Positions 27,002 to 35,537 of a stretch of DNA of 64,000 nucleotides are shown here, one piece after another. Numbering within the stretch: the stretch's first letter is position 1; each line of letters begins with the position of its first letter. The DNA comes from Bdellovibrionales bacterium Ga0074139. Lineage in GTDB: Bacteria > Bdellovibrionota > Bdellovibrionia > Bdellovibrionales > Bdellovibrionaceae. Location: the NCBI GenBank assembly GCA_001464795.1, contig LNEB01000015.1, positions 348,982 to 412,981 of the forward strand. Reading direction: 5' to 3'. Under the pieces are notes generated by a model. The model saw nothing but the letters and a program-made list of their open reading frames with translations. It did no database searches and was not told where the DNA came from. The translations under genes were made by a program, and so were the position numbers.

Positions 27002-27026
27002 AAACCCGCGTCAATGCGGGTTTTTT
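27002..27026 (+). terminator. Terminator after tRNA-Val
   Basis: AAACCCGC and GCGGGTTT form an 8-bp stem with a 6-base loop, running into six T. It begins 4 bases after the tRNA CCA end. Confidence 0.85.
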
Positions 27027-27088
27027 CGTTTCTGGGGTTTGTGGATTTGGATAAAGAATTTGAATGTTACGATAATAAGGTAAAACCA

Positions 27089-27514
27089 ATGAAACACTTT
27101 ATATGTCTTTGTTTAATATTGTTATCTATTGACTCAAATGCCGCTGAAACTAAAAAAGCTTACTTTAAAAAAAAGGAATCTTTATTTTCACGTCCGACTC
27201 TTATTGTGGACGGCAAAGATTATAAAACTACTTTTTGGAAAGCAGAATTTGAAATTCAAGACGCAGTTAAATCAAACCCTCAAGCGTTTGAGTCAGTTCA
27301 AAAATACAAAAACCATTCAGATAAAGCCGCTTTCTATATTTGGGGAGGCTTGGGTCTTGCTCTAGGGTATCTCTTTGCAACGGATAGGGATGATTTCAGC
27401 GATACTATTTATTGGGGAATTTTTGGAACTGGTTTTGTAATGAATATTCACGAGCAAAGTAAGGCTGGAAAAGAGCTAAAACGTACTATTAACTTTTACA
27501 ATGGTGATTTTTAG
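27089..27514 (+). CDS. Small exported or membrane protein of unknown function
   Basis: 141 residues from ATG 27089, which has AAGG 8 bases upstream and produces a signal peptide (MKHFICLCLILLSIDSNAAE). The open frame extends back into the tRNA, which argues against the earlier ATG. The mature part is basic near its start (KKAYFKKKES) and contains a hydrophobic Gly-rich segment (AAFYIWGGLGLALGYLF) and a second one (GIFGTGFVM), so it may be inner-membrane attached. No family is recognised. Confidence 0.65.
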   Translation: MKHFICLCLILLSIDSNAAETKKAYFKKKESLFSRPTLIVDGKDYKTTFWKAEFEIQDAVKSNPQAFESVQKYKNHSDKAAFYIWGGLGLALGYLFATDRDDFSDTIYWGIFGTGFVMNIHEQSKAGKELKRTINFYNGDF

Positions 27515-27816
27515 TTTTCATTCCACTTATGCCACATCTAAAGACCTTTGCAACTTCTCTAAGAGCCATCAAAAAACTTTATTGCTGTCTGTATCATCAT
27601 TTGTTGAGTGATTATATTTTTCAAACCATGTGGATAAATACCAATGTCAGTACCTTCAGAGTTTAGCCTCAATCAACAAAGTATTTAGATTTTTAAAAAA
27701 ATGATTTTCTAAAAAGTGAGTCCAATAATTGACTCAATATGACTATATGTTTATTTAAACTTGAACCTCACCCAACGGAAGGTCGTAGGCTAGCAAGAAA
27801 CAACCAAGGAGAAAAT
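27515..27816 (+). other. Intergenic stretch before the MerR gene
   Basis: About 300 bases without a supported gene. The first 240 bases are AT-rich and show no repeat, RNA or terminator that I can support. The last 60 bases carry the MerR-type promoter described separately. Confidence 0.6.
27761..27791 (+). promoter_or_regulatory. MerR-type promoter with a 19-bp spacer and ACCT/AGGT dyad
   Basis: The -35 box TTGAAC (27761-27766) and -10 box TAGGCT (27786-27791) are 19 bp apart, the over-long spacing typical of MerR-family promoters. The outer ACCT (27765-27768) and AGGT (27780-27783) form the expected operator dyad inside the spacer. The MerR gene starts 26 bases later, so autoregulation is likely. 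Confidence 0.75.
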
Positions 27817-28542
27817 ATGAAAATTGGAGAACTTGCACAGGCTACTAAAATTTCAATTCGAACTTTGCATCATTATGATGAAATTGGATTGCTTAAACCT
27901 TCTTCAAGAACTGAATCCAGTCATAGATTGTATACCGAATCTGATATTGCAAGACTGCATAAGATTGTTTCACTACGAAATATTGGTTTTTCACTGGAAG
28001 AAGTTGGTCAATTTGTTGGACACTCACATGAAGAGCTTCGTGATTTGATTGCTCGTCAACTCGAAAAAGTTGAAGTTGAACGCGAAGAACTCGATAGAAA
28101 ACAATGGTGCATAAAAGCTGCACACGAAGCAGCAAATTTCGAGCAATTCCAAGGAAGTGAAAAATTGATAAGTATGATTCGGGAACTGACAATTCAAAGT
28201 CAGTATCTAAGCGCCGAAGAACGACAGATAATCCAAAGTAAGAATAATGCTTTAGGACTTCAGCGAATTAAAGAAATGCATTCGAAATTAGAACAGTTAA
28301 CACTTCTAGCTCAAAAGTTTATGAGTCAAAATATTGATCCAACTGAGCCTCAGGTGATCGCTCTTGCTAATGAATGGAATGCACTTGGACAAGAGGGGGT
28401 TGGAGATAATCCTGAAGTTGTTAAAAAAATTAAGCTCATGTTGCAAGAAAATCCTGATCTGGCTTCCTATCGTGGAATTAATCAGGATCTGTTGGAGTAC
28501 CTTAAGAAAGCGTTCAGATCTCAAAAGCCATCAGAAGCTTAG
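27817..28542 (+). CDS. MerR-family regulator with a TipAS-like domain
   Basis: 241 residues from ATG 27817 preceded by AAGGAG; earlier in-frame starts would add an unlikely leader. The N-terminal winged helix is standard (MKIGELAQATKISIRTLHHY, DEIGLLKPSSR), followed by a dimerisation coil, then a helical C-terminal region (about 150-240) of the TipAS antibiotic-binding type. Such proteins activate transcription by untwisting a promoter with a 19-bp spacer, and one is present directly upstream. The inducing ligand is unknown. No transporter gene is adjacent, so the main target may be elsewhere. Confidence 0.88.
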   Translation: MKIGELAQATKISIRTLHHYDEIGLLKPSSRTESSHRLYTESDIARLHKIVSLRNIGFSLEEVGQFVGHSHEELRDLIARQLEKVEVEREELDRKQWCIKAAHEAANFEQFQGSEKLISMIRELTIQSQYLSAEERQIIQSKNNALGLQRIKEMHSKLEQLTLLAQKFMSQNIDPTEPQVIALANEWNALGQEGVGDNPEVVKKIKLMLQENPDLASYRGINQDLLEYLKKAFRSQKPSEA

Positions 28543-28579
28543 ATGACATAAACGCATTATTATCTGACTTTGTGGATAT

Positions 28580-28966
28580 TTACTGAATCTTTGAAAAATT
28601 CGCAGTGCAGCCGTTGGCATTGAAGGTGACTTGATCTCTAAAAAACTCGTATCCCCAACCCTGAGGTCGGCAAGTATCATGAAGCACACAAGTTTCCACA
28701 ATAATGCTTCCACCTGTTGTGGTGCATTTGTCCGTTCCGTTAGTATGGGTTGTTGGACCGATGCCAATTCCACCAGAAGTAATCATATATCCTGAATATG
28801 TACCTCGGTCATAAGGAGTAACAGTTAAATGACTTCCAAAGGGTCCGTCACAGGTTTTGCTAACAAGTTTATAAGAGCCAACTGCCGATGATAAAGCTAA
28901 ACAGGCTGGATCAGCAGAAGCTGTTGAAGAACAGATCAAAGCAAAAATACTTAATAGAATTTTCAT
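28580..28966 (-). CDS. Small exported protein of unknown function
   Basis: 128 residues with a signal peptide (MKILLSIFALICSSTASADP). The mature chain has seven cysteines (for example PACLAL, KTCDGP, DKCTTT, ETCVLHDTC, NGCTAN), so it is very likely disulfide-bonded in the periplasm or outside. Gly- and Thr-rich beta sequence fills the middle. It is convergent with the MerR gene, with 37 bases between stops. No family is recognised. Confidence 0.7.
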   Translation of the reverse strand: MKILLSIFALICSSTASADPACLALSSAVGSYKLVSKTCDGPFGSHLTVTPYDRGTYSGYMITSGGIGIGPTTHTNGTDKCTTTGGSIIVETCVLHDTCRPQGWGYEFFRDQVTFNANGCTANFSKIQ

Positions 28967-29083
28967 AAATTTCCCCTCTATCGATTGTTCGTGAATAGTC
29001 TAATAGGCATTGATTGGCAATAAGTTGAGTTTATTACTAAGAGTAATTGTAAAATTGTTTATAGATATAGCCGATCTGAAGAT

Positions 29084-30247
29084 TCAATTCTCAACTTTTA
29101 CTTTTAAAATTTGAGTAGTGCCTTCTTTTAAAGCGCTTACTGCTTGCATCTTCAGATTCTTTGGCAAAACAATTTCAAAAAAACCACGGTCATTGCGTAT
29201 TTCTGAATCAATATATGCAGCATTCAATCCAGCAGGTAATTCCATTACAAGAAAAATTGGATTTTTTAATTTTGCTTCTTTCGGCCACCAGAGTGCAACT
29301 TTCGGGTCCATCGAAGTAAACAAGTACGCAGGATCGGGTGAAATCAAAGCAGTCGAAAGCCTTCCTTCGTTCATATCATTCCAAATTTGCATAACATCAC
29401 TGCGTTCAACAGCTCGGTAAACTGTTGTTTTGCGATTTAAGCGTCCTTTTGATATTGCAGAGTCAATGAAGGGAACCCGGGGATCTTTGCGTGCACCGGG
29501 TGTTCTTAAAGAAGAATTGATATCTTTATAATCCGGGCCAGATAAGTCGACGAGTGCCATTTTTTCATTTGATGTTAAATTCTTATCATTCTTAAAATTT
29601 CTAATGGCCCATGCATGCCGTCCAGAATTATTCGACAAATCATCATTGATGGAAGTTTCTTCTTTTATATGTAAGCCATTTTCAATTAACGCTTGAACAA
29701 GACTTTGACCCGCATCTATCGATTGTGAATATTGATTTGTTAATTTTATCCAAACCGCTGGATCTGTGATTAATGAACTGGCCTGTGTCGTTTTTATTTC
29801 TGCATATATACCATTTTCAAGATCTATGGCTTTAAGTTCTGGGTTTGAAAAGATCTCTGAAGTATTGATGTGCATGCTCTCACTTAAAAGTTTAATAACT
29901 TGCTTGGCCATGGGGATGTCTTTAACCATTATTTTAACTGATATTCCTTTCCCAGCAAAATCTCTTGATGCTCCCCAAGAATCAGTGCGTTCAAATTGAA
30001 ATGAGACATCTGGTAAAGAAGATAACCCAAAGTATTTATTTTCACCTATTAAAGAAGGAAACCCAATGTCGCCTTCTTCTTTGTTTAACGAGACTAGAGT
30101 TTTAGTATTAGAGGTAACTGCACGGCAGTTTTTAGGAGATGAAGCAAAAGTGGGGAGTGACAATAATAGGATTACAGGTGCCAAACACAGAATAAAAATA
30201 AGCCTGCTTTTGAAGTTAAAATGAAGATTACGAGGCACTGGTATCAT
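29084..30247 (-). CDS. Exported ADP-ribosyltransferase-like protein
   Basis: 387 residues with an N-terminal hydrophobic signal or anchor (about residues 15-35) and a C-terminal half that follows the R-S-E class ART fold (PF03496-like): R278 in KTTVYRAVE, the STS-like strand AYLFTSMDPKVALWW (T311, S312), and a Glu strand in DRGFFEIVLPKNL (E358). The first residue of the E-x-E motif is Phe (FFE). The ART would be secreted, and in a predatory or host-associated bacterium it might modify proteins of another cell. Activity is uncertain because of the altered E-x-E. It could instead be a structural relative. Confidence 0.6.
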   Translation of the reverse strand: MIPVPRNLHFNFKSRLIFILCLAPVILLLSLPTFASSPKNCRAVTSNTKTLVSLNKEEGDIGFPSLIGENKYFGLSSLPDVSFQFERTDSWGASRDFAGKGISVKIMVKDIPMAKQVIKLLSESMHINTSEIFSNPELKAIDLENGIYAEIKTTQASSLITDPAVWIKLTNQYSQSIDAGQSLVQALIENGLHIKEETSINDDLSNNSGRHAWAIRNFKNDKNLTSNEKMALVDLSGPDYKDINSSLRTPGARKDPRVPFIDSAISKGRLNRKTTVYRAVERSDVMQIWNDMNEGRLSTALISPDPAYLFTSMDPKVALWWPKEAKLKNPIFLVMELPAGLNAAYIDSEIRNDRGFFEIVLPKNLKMQAVSALKEGTTQILKVKVEN

Positions 30248-30302
30248 ACGAATTCAAATTGCAATTGAAGTGCCTAAAAAAATCTCAAACTGATACAGCT
30301 CC

Positions 30303-30836
30303 CTAGAATGAGCATTGTATCTGAGAACTGACTACGCAGTATTTTGTGCTCCATTTAATCTGATTCAACACAAATTCCGCTGCATCATCAGGGGCAATAG
30401 AATGAGTGGGTTTAAATTGATTAAGAACTCGTTCGGTTCCGATGAAGCCAAATTTAATCAGCATAACTTTGCAAGGATTTGGAAGAAACGATAGTTGCTC
30501 ACTGGCTTTTTCCAACGAGGCTTTGTGTGCCGCGTAAGGCCAAATCTGTGACTTTATCCCTGATGTTGTATTGGAGCCAATATTTACGATCAGTTTATTT
30601 TTATCACTCCAAGCTTTATAAACATCATAAAGAAGTTCCGTCTGGGAATGGCCGGAATAGGCATTGTTGATAAAGACATCACAGTCGTTGATGGAATCAA
30701 TAATCTTTAATCGGTTGCTGGGTTGTGAAATATCAAAGCCATTGGATCTGGCAAATCCCACAAATTTGTTTGCTTCCAGTTTTTTACTGATTTCCATCCC
30801 TAGGCCTTTTGTATGACCAGTAATTGCAAATTTCAT
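30303..30836 (-). CDS. Short-chain dehydrogenase/reductase-like protein
   Basis: 177 residues, shorter than the usual 230-280. It keeps the nucleotide-binding motif near the N-terminus (ITGHTKGLGMEIS), the NNAYSG strand, an active-site Ser region (VNIGSNTTSG) and YxxxK in YAAHKASLEKA. The short length reflects loss of part of the middle helices and of the substrate lid. It is probably an NAD(P)-dependent oxidoreductase of the accessory cluster that starts here, and is divergent from the oxygenase gene at 30906. Confidence 0.82.
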   Translation of the reverse strand: MKFAITGHTKGLGMEISKKLEANKFVGFARSNGFDISQPSNRLKIIDSINDCDVFINNAYSGHSQTELLYDVYKAWSDKNKLIVNIGSNTTSGIKSQIWPYAAHKASLEKASEQLSFLPNPCKVMLIKFGFIGTERVLNQFKPTHSIAPDDAAEFVLNQIKWSTKYCVVSSQIQCSF

Positions 30837-30905
30837 TGTTCTGCCCCTGATTAAAACACCTTTTACAAAGTTGATTTTCTTTTAAATCAATAGAACGATA
30901 GTTCC

Positions 30906-31607
30906 ATGGCAGTTCGTGATTTGCAAAGCACTTTGAAGATCCAATCAAGTTGGTCCCCTCCAAGGTCAATTGCCAATTTTCTTTCCTTTGATGAAATTGA
31001 GTTTTTAAAGCGACTACAATCTAGTTCTGTTGAAGTTGAGAACAAAAAGGGGGGAGTCCAATGTGCCCCTCATCAGTGGGAAAAAATAAGTGATTTCTTA
31101 AGTTCAAGAATTGAAAAGGAAATCGGTCTTTTTGATACAAAATTTGTAGAAGGCAATTTTTTTCATACAAAAAATCCTTATATTCTGCATGTTGATGGTG
31201 GAAAAGATCCTGATAAAAGGCCCTACAAAGCCATACTAATTCCGCTGAGTATTTCACCAAGTGGTAGTTGTGGTACTGTTTTTTTTAAACAAAGATATAT
31301 AGGTTATGCTACTAATTTTGCAAAAGGCACAAAAGGATTTTCAACGGAATTTAATAACGATCTTTTTGATTATAAAGATGTGCATTTTTTAGATCAGGCG
31401 GCTGAGTTTGATCAAGATATTCATAATCAATATTTATCACATGTGCCAATCAGTTGTTTACAGGGCCTTTCTGTTGAAACCGTGATTGATTGGAAAATTG
31501 GTGACGTTATAATATTTGATAGGACACAGATTCATTGTGCCACCAACTTTAAAAAGACTGGTGTCATGGAAAAATCGGGTCTTTCATTGTTTACAAATTC
31601 TATTTAA
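30906..31607 (+). CDS. Fe(II)/2-oxoglutarate-type oxygenase (cluster oxygenase 1)
   Basis: 233 residues. A double-stranded beta-helix dioxygenase is suggested by the metal triad H95-x-D97 (NPYILHVDGGKD) and distal His H210 (DVIIFDRTQIHCATNF), with K223 followed by SGLSLF in the place of the 2-oxoglutarate-binding basic residue. Such enzymes hydroxylate or desaturate unactivated carbons using O2 and 2-oxoglutarate. It has no close relation in sequence to the two other oxygenases of the cluster. The last 8 bases overlap the convergent oxygenase gene at 31600. The substrate is unknown. Confidence 0.7.
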   Translation: MAVRDLQSTLKIQSSWSPPRSIANFLSFDEIEFLKRLQSSSVEVENKKGGVQCAPHQWEKISDFLSSRIEKEIGLFDTKFVEGNFFHTKNPYILHVDGGKDPDKRPYKAILIPLSISPSGSCGTVFFKQRYIGYATNFAKGTKGFSTEFNNDLFDYKDVHFLDQAAEFDQDIHNQYLSHVPISCLQGLSVETVIDWKIGDVIIFDRTQIHCATNFKKTGVMEKSGLSLFTNSI

Positions 31608-32127
31608 GATTGAACGTTGTAAAAACCAAATGGGTGCGGGGTTTTTCTTTATTTGCATTAACTGAAGTATGAAGTTTATCAACTCGCAATGTGTATAAAG
31701 CTCCCACTTCAGGCATCCTAAAAACTTGATCGTCGACGACAAAAAAGCAATTGGAATGAGTTGAAAGTGGAATGTGGAATCTAAATTTTTCGCTATCTCT
31801 GTGATAAGATAAGCATGTCTTTGGCATTTGAGTCATAAAACGGATGCGCCCAATTCCAAGTTGGTACTGATCTTTAGCTATTTTTTCTACCTTTCTTATA
31901 ATACCTGAAATTGGATTTTCATATCCTTCAACTAATTCAGTAAAATCACTTTCTTTATACAGTAACAAATTATTGGCATCCACAGCGGATCCCACTCCGT
32001 CTTGATAAGGTTTTTCACCTTTCCTGTATTTTAAAGAAATTTGGCTACCAATTTCGTAGGGTTGAGATTTTTTGAAATAATTTTCAAGGTGATATAAATC
32101 AAAGTTGATAGGTAATTGCTGAATCAT
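31600..32127 (-). CDS. Aspartyl/asparaginyl beta-hydroxylase-like oxygenase (cluster oxygenase 2)
   Basis: 175 residues. The candidate iron site is H109-x-D111 (CLSYHRDSEKFRFHIPL) and H153 (RVDKLHTSVNANKE); R164 (PRTHLVFTTF) would hold 2-oxoglutarate. This is the spacing of the PF05118 family. Its ATG overlaps the stop of the radical SAM gene upstream by 4 bases (ATGA), so the two are coupled. It may act on the product of that enzyme. A role on a peptide or amino-acid side chain is inferred from the family. Confidence 0.75.
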   Translation of the reverse strand: MIQQLPINFDLYHLENYFKKSQPYEIGSQISLKYRKGEKPYQDGVGSAVDANNLLLYKESDFTELVEGYENPISGIIRKVEKIAKDQYQLGIGRIRFMTQMPKTCLSYHRDSEKFRFHIPLSTHSNCFFVVDDQVFRMPEVGALYTLRVDKLHTSVNANKEKPRTHLVFTTFNLK

Positions 32128-33713
32128 AGTTGAGCCGATAGTGAAGTTGAAAATTCTGTAGAATTAATATTGTTATTTGCAAGTAGTTCACTGTGGTAAC
32201 TTTTAATAAATTCATTAAAACGCTGACTCACTTCTAGGTAATCATTGGGCATATTTACATTTGAGCGAAATAATTTCAAAGTTTGATCTTTTGTAAAACC
32301 TAATGTTCTTGCATGGCCATAAATAAAAATAGTTTGTAAAATTCCTGGCTTTTTAAAATCTCTCCACTCATTGGTAATTTCTACGGCTAATTTTTTTGCC
32401 TCTTCATAATTAAAAAAATCATGTTCCCAATACAGTGGTGCAAAACGAATATTTTTAAATCCATATTTTTCAGGATTTTTACTATAATCAGCATAATCAT
32501 ACTGTCGTTTGTCGAGATTGGGTACGTAAGGAACGATCGACAAAGGTGCAAAGTGTGCGATATCAAGGGCATTATGCTGTTTGATCCATTCAAATGTGTT
32601 TAAAATTGATTCTCGACTTTCACCTGGTAGACCAACAATAAATGATCCTTCGACTAAACATTGACCTGAGTATTTATTCTTAAAATCGATCAAAAATTTT
32701 TTGACTTGATCTGGCGGAGTCCCTTTTCCGGCTTTTCTAGCAACTTCAGGGTGAAAGGATTCAAGTCCCCAAAATAATCCACTGGCACCAGACTCAATCA
32801 TCAGATCAATGGTATGGGGAAACTTAACAGCGACATCAACTCTTACATAGCTGGTCCATTCCATTTTGAATGGAAGACTTTTGAATACTTCGCAGTAGGC
32901 CTCGACCTTCTTGGGGTGATCGTTGAAGCAATCATCACACAAACTATAAACTGTTGTGCCAAAATTTTCATAATTTCTAATCAATTCTGCACGAAGGGTT
33001 TCTGTGGTTTTTCTGAAACTTTCCTTTTTGTCGTAGTGGCAAAACTTGCAACTAAAAATGCATCCTCGAGCTACTTCAATGGGCAACGATTCATTTTTTT
33101 GAACAGCATCTTTTTTAGACCAAAAAGCTTCTGGACAGATTTTATTAGTAATATCAATTTGATTACGAATATAAGAGACATCATCGAAAACGATAGTATT
33201 CGGCTGTTTGCTGTGAAGAATTGAATTAACGTACTCCACAAAAGATTGATCAGCAGCTCCAATGCAAATTTCGTCAAAATTCTTATAAAATTGAGGCCTC
33301 CAAATTGCAGACTGACTTTTGACCCCACCTAATACAAGTTTTGCATGAGGTGATTTTTTATGAAGAATTTCTTTAAGAGTTTTTGTCCAAAGAAGAAGTT
33401 CTTCTCCTGTTTCAAAGTTAAGTTCACCGGAATTATATCGATTCCATCCATCTGAGCGATTGGTTCTTCGTACTTTCATGGAAACCCACGGTGCTAAAAA
33501 TGTTGAAGAAACACCAATAACAGCTGTGTCCTGAGTAATAAATTGATCAATGTAAGCGAAGAAGTTTTCAATTCTTGTAAAGTAGTCGATTACAACACAA
33601 CTGATGCCAGCCTTGCGAAGGCTGCCAGCTATCGAATAGGCCCCCATGTAGCGCATGTTACCGTATTCGCCACCCAGCGGAGAAGAATCAGAAAGTATTA
33701 TGACCTGTGACAT
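32124..33713 (-). CDS. Radical SAM protein with a B12-binding-like N-terminus (paralogue 1)
   Basis: 529 residues. The 4Fe-4S cluster motif CxxxCxxC is C218, C222, C225 in EVARGCIFSCKFCHYD. The N-terminal 200 residues have the Rossmann-type layout of cobalamin-binding domains (GAYSIAGSLRKAGISCVVID; AVIGVSSTFLAP; LVLGGVKSQSA). The core continues with LCDDCFNDHP and GLFWGLESFHPEV. It shares overall layout and the motif PIE-[VI]-ARGC with the gene at 41918. Such enzymes methylate, rearrange or couple unactivated carbons. The start lies 35 bases from the divergent PP-loop gene. The substrate is unknown. Confidence 0.85.
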   Translation of the reverse strand: MSQVIILSDSSPLGGEYGNMRYMGAYSIAGSLRKAGISCVVIDYFTRIENFFAYIDQFITQDTAVIGVSSTFLAPWVSMKVRRTNRSDGWNRYNSGELNFETGEELLLWTKTLKEILHKKSPHAKLVLGGVKSQSAIWRPQFYKNFDEICIGAADQSFVEYVNSILHSKQPNTIVFDDVSYIRNQIDITNKICPEAFWSKKDAVQKNESLPIEVARGCIFSCKFCHYDKKESFRKTTETLRAELIRNYENFGTTVYSLCDDCFNDHPKKVEAYCEVFKSLPFKMEWTSYVRVDVAVKFPHTIDLMIESGASGLFWGLESFHPEVARKAGKGTPPDQVKKFLIDFKNKYSGQCLVEGSFIVGLPGESRESILNTFEWIKQHNALDIAHFAPLSIVPYVPNLDKRQYDYADYSKNPEKYGFKNIRFAPLYWEHDFFNYEEAKKLAVEITNEWRDFKKPGILQTIFIYGHARTLGFTKDQTLKLFRSNVNMPNDYLEVSQRFNEFIKSYHSELLANNNINSTEFSTSLSAQL

Positions 33714-33748
33714 GCATAAAACGTAATTTACACTTTATATTTAAGCAA

Positions 33749-34696
33749 ATGAAAACAAGCCTATACCCCTATACTAAGAATAATCATTTTCAATTCGGCT
33801 TTCTGGGGCAACCTGCTTTTCAATCAAAAAAAGGTTTAAACTCGCAATTCACTGCTAGCTATGGTGCCATTTCTAAAAATATCAATAGCTGGCCAGAGTG
33901 TAATAATTTAGCAGCCAGGGAAATTTATGATCAGAAAGTAGGAGATATCATCATTTTATTATCAGGAGGAACTGATAGTGAAATTTGTCTTCGAAGTTTT
34001 TACGATCAAAAGCTACCGTTCCGTGCTGTGACTCTAAAATATTCTAATGGGGAAAACTCTGAGGACATTGAATTCGTCAATCAGTTAAAAACAGAATTGA
34101 ACTTTAAGCATGAAATTATTGAACTGAATTTGGAAAGATTTTGGTCTTCAAAAGAGTTTTATGAAATTGTAGAACCCATTCGTTGTGTCAGCCCTATACT
34201 GGCCTGCCATCTTTGGTTGGTGAACCAACTGACAGGCACTCCTGTTATTGCACAAGGCGAGGCCCTGCTAGTAAAAAAGATACCTACAGATTACATCCCA
34301 GGTGTTAGTCCTTATCCAAAAAGTGAATGGTACCTCGAGGAAAGTGAAATGTTTTGTTCACTGTATTCTCATTTTATTCATAATAACAAACCGGGAATTC
34401 CTGGATTTTTTCAATACTTACCCGAACAGACCAACGCATTCTTATTTCATAACCCTTATTTAAGTCGTCTTATTAATGATGAAATCCCAGGTAAACTGAG
34501 CACTCGAAGTAGCAAAAACTTAATGTCCTATCAATTTTATCCCCACCTTCAGAAGCGGGATAAATTAACAGGCTTTGAGCACATCATGGATTTACAATTA
34601 AATATTAGAAATCAACTAGTTAAGAAGTTTCCTAATTGTGAATCGAAGGTTCAATTTTCGATGCAGGAAATGCATCAAATGCTTCATAAAAATTAA
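33749..34696 (+). CDS. PP-loop ATPase (asparagine-synthase/N-type ATP pyrophosphatase-like)
   Basis: 315 residues from ATG 33749; an earlier in-frame ATG would overlap the divergent radical SAM gene. The PP-loop ILLSGGTDSEIC (S72-S77) is clear and typical of enzymes that adenylate a carboxylate or carbonyl. The following AVTLKYSNGENSEDIEFV resembles the asparagine-synthetase C-domain, but there is no N-terminal glutaminase, so ammonia or another amine would come from elsewhere. It heads the plus-strand run of ten genes up to 41471. It may form an amide or thioester-derived bond in the pathway. The function is inferred. Confidence 0.75.
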   Translation: MKTSLYPYTKNNHFQFGFLGQPAFQSKKGLNSQFTASYGAISKNINSWPECNNLAAREIYDQKVGDIIILLSGGTDSEICLRSFYDQKLPFRAVTLKYSNGENSEDIEFVNQLKTELNFKHEIIELNLERFWSSKEFYEIVEPIRCVSPILACHLWLVNQLTGTPVIAQGEALLVKKIPTDYIPGVSPYPKSEWYLEESEMFCSLYSHFIHNNKPGIPGFFQYLPEQTNAFLFHNPYLSRLINDEIPGKLSTRSSKNLMSYQFYPHLQKRDKLTGFEHIMDLQLNIRNQLVKKFPNCESKVQFSMQEMHQMLHKN

Positions 34697-34732
34697 TTGG
34701 ACTAAGCAGCTGATATAAGAATAAATTAGGCT

Positions 34733-35500
34733 ATGAGCTTAAAAGACATAGTTAGGTCTAATACAACTTATTTCGTTCCTATTCAATTAATAGTGACCGC
34801 GTTTGTTTCTTACTATCTTTTTACTTTTGATTATTCGTTGATGTGGGTGGTGATAGGCCTGGGTTGTTATTTTTTAACAGGTTGTTTAGGCATTACAGTT
34901 ACTTTTCATCGATATTTAAGTCATCACAGTTATAAAATGAATAAATTCTTTGAATATTTGTTTAGCTTCTTAGGGTCCATGGGCGGTACGGGATCAACAA
35001 TTGGTTGGGTAGCCGTTCACAAGCAACATCACCATAATAGTGATAAAAATACTGACCCACACAGCCCCAAAATTTTAGGATGGAAAGTGCTTTTTCCTAA
35101 CTATAAATTCAGTATGAATAAATGGTCTCTTAGGCATCTTATTACTAATCCCTTTCATCTTTATCTGCATGAGTACTACTTTCTTATTATGGCTGTTTGG
35201 GGACTCCTTATTTTTTCATTTTTTGGTTTAAATGGATTCGTATTTATTTTTTGTTTCCCAATTGTGCTACAAATTTGGATATCAGTGCTTTCTAATTATG
35301 CTAACCACTTACCAGGTTTCGGATATAGAAATTTTGAAACTCACGAAGATTCCATTAATTCCTCGATATTAGCACTGCTCACTTGGGGTGAGGGTTGGCA
35401 TAACAACCATCATAAATATCCATCAAGATATTCATTTCAATACAAATGGTGGGAGCTGGATATTAGTGGACTTATCATCAAAGCGATCAAGAAAAATTAA
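34733..35500 (+). CDS. Membrane fatty acid desaturase 1 (acyl-CoA desaturase-like)
   Basis: 255 residues with four membrane helices and the three His boxes of membrane desaturases: HRYLSHH, HKQHHHNSD and HNNHHKYP. The core pattern after box 2 (NTDPHSP) and GEGWHNNHH fit the stearoyl-CoA/acyl desaturase class. It is a diiron enzyme that introduces a double bond (or, in JamB-type relatives, a triple bond) into a lipid or carrier-bound acyl chain. It pairs with the second desaturase at 37549. An intergenic dyad lies directly after its stop. The acyl substrate is unknown, but an ACP gene is 1.8 kb downstream. Confidence 0.93.
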   Translation: MSLKDIVRSNTTYFVPIQLIVTAFVSYYLFTFDYSLMWVVIGLGCYFLTGCLGITVTFHRYLSHHSYKMNKFFEYLFSFLGSMGGTGSTIGWVAVHKQHHHNSDKNTDPHSPKILGWKVLFPNYKFSMNKWSLRHLITNPFHLYLHEYYFLIMAVWGLLIFSFFGLNGFVFIFCFPIVLQIWISVLSNYANHLPGFGYRNFETHEDSINSSILALLTWGEGWHNNHHKYPSRYSFQYKWWELDISGLIIKAIKKN

Positions 35501-35516
35501 CGTTGCACTTGCAACG
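35501..35516 (+). repeat. Short perfect dyad after desaturase 1
   Basis: CGTTGCA and TGCAACG, 7-bp arms with two bases between, start immediately after the stop codon. There is no T-run, so it is not a standard terminator. It may stabilise the mRNA or be a weak processing site. Confidence 0.35.
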
Positions 35517-35537
35517 GGTTCAATTTGTAATTAACAA

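Noticed and set aside
26966..27088. Upstream start of the exported protein gene inside the tRNA
   Set aside because: The frame starts inside tRNA-Val and crosses its terminator. The ATG at 27089 has a ribosome site and a signal peptide.
26923..30303. Genomic-island boundary at tRNA-Val with the cluster as cargo
   Set aside because: No integrase gene and no second copy of the tRNA 3' end were seen anywhere in the window. Position next to a tRNA alone is not enough.
30784..30969. A 61-codon minus-strand frame with Cys pairs (KCFANH, CKRCFN) over the SDR start
   Set aside because: It overlaps the starts of two better-supported genes in other frames and has no ribosome site. The CxxC look may be chance, though it could be rechecked by homology.
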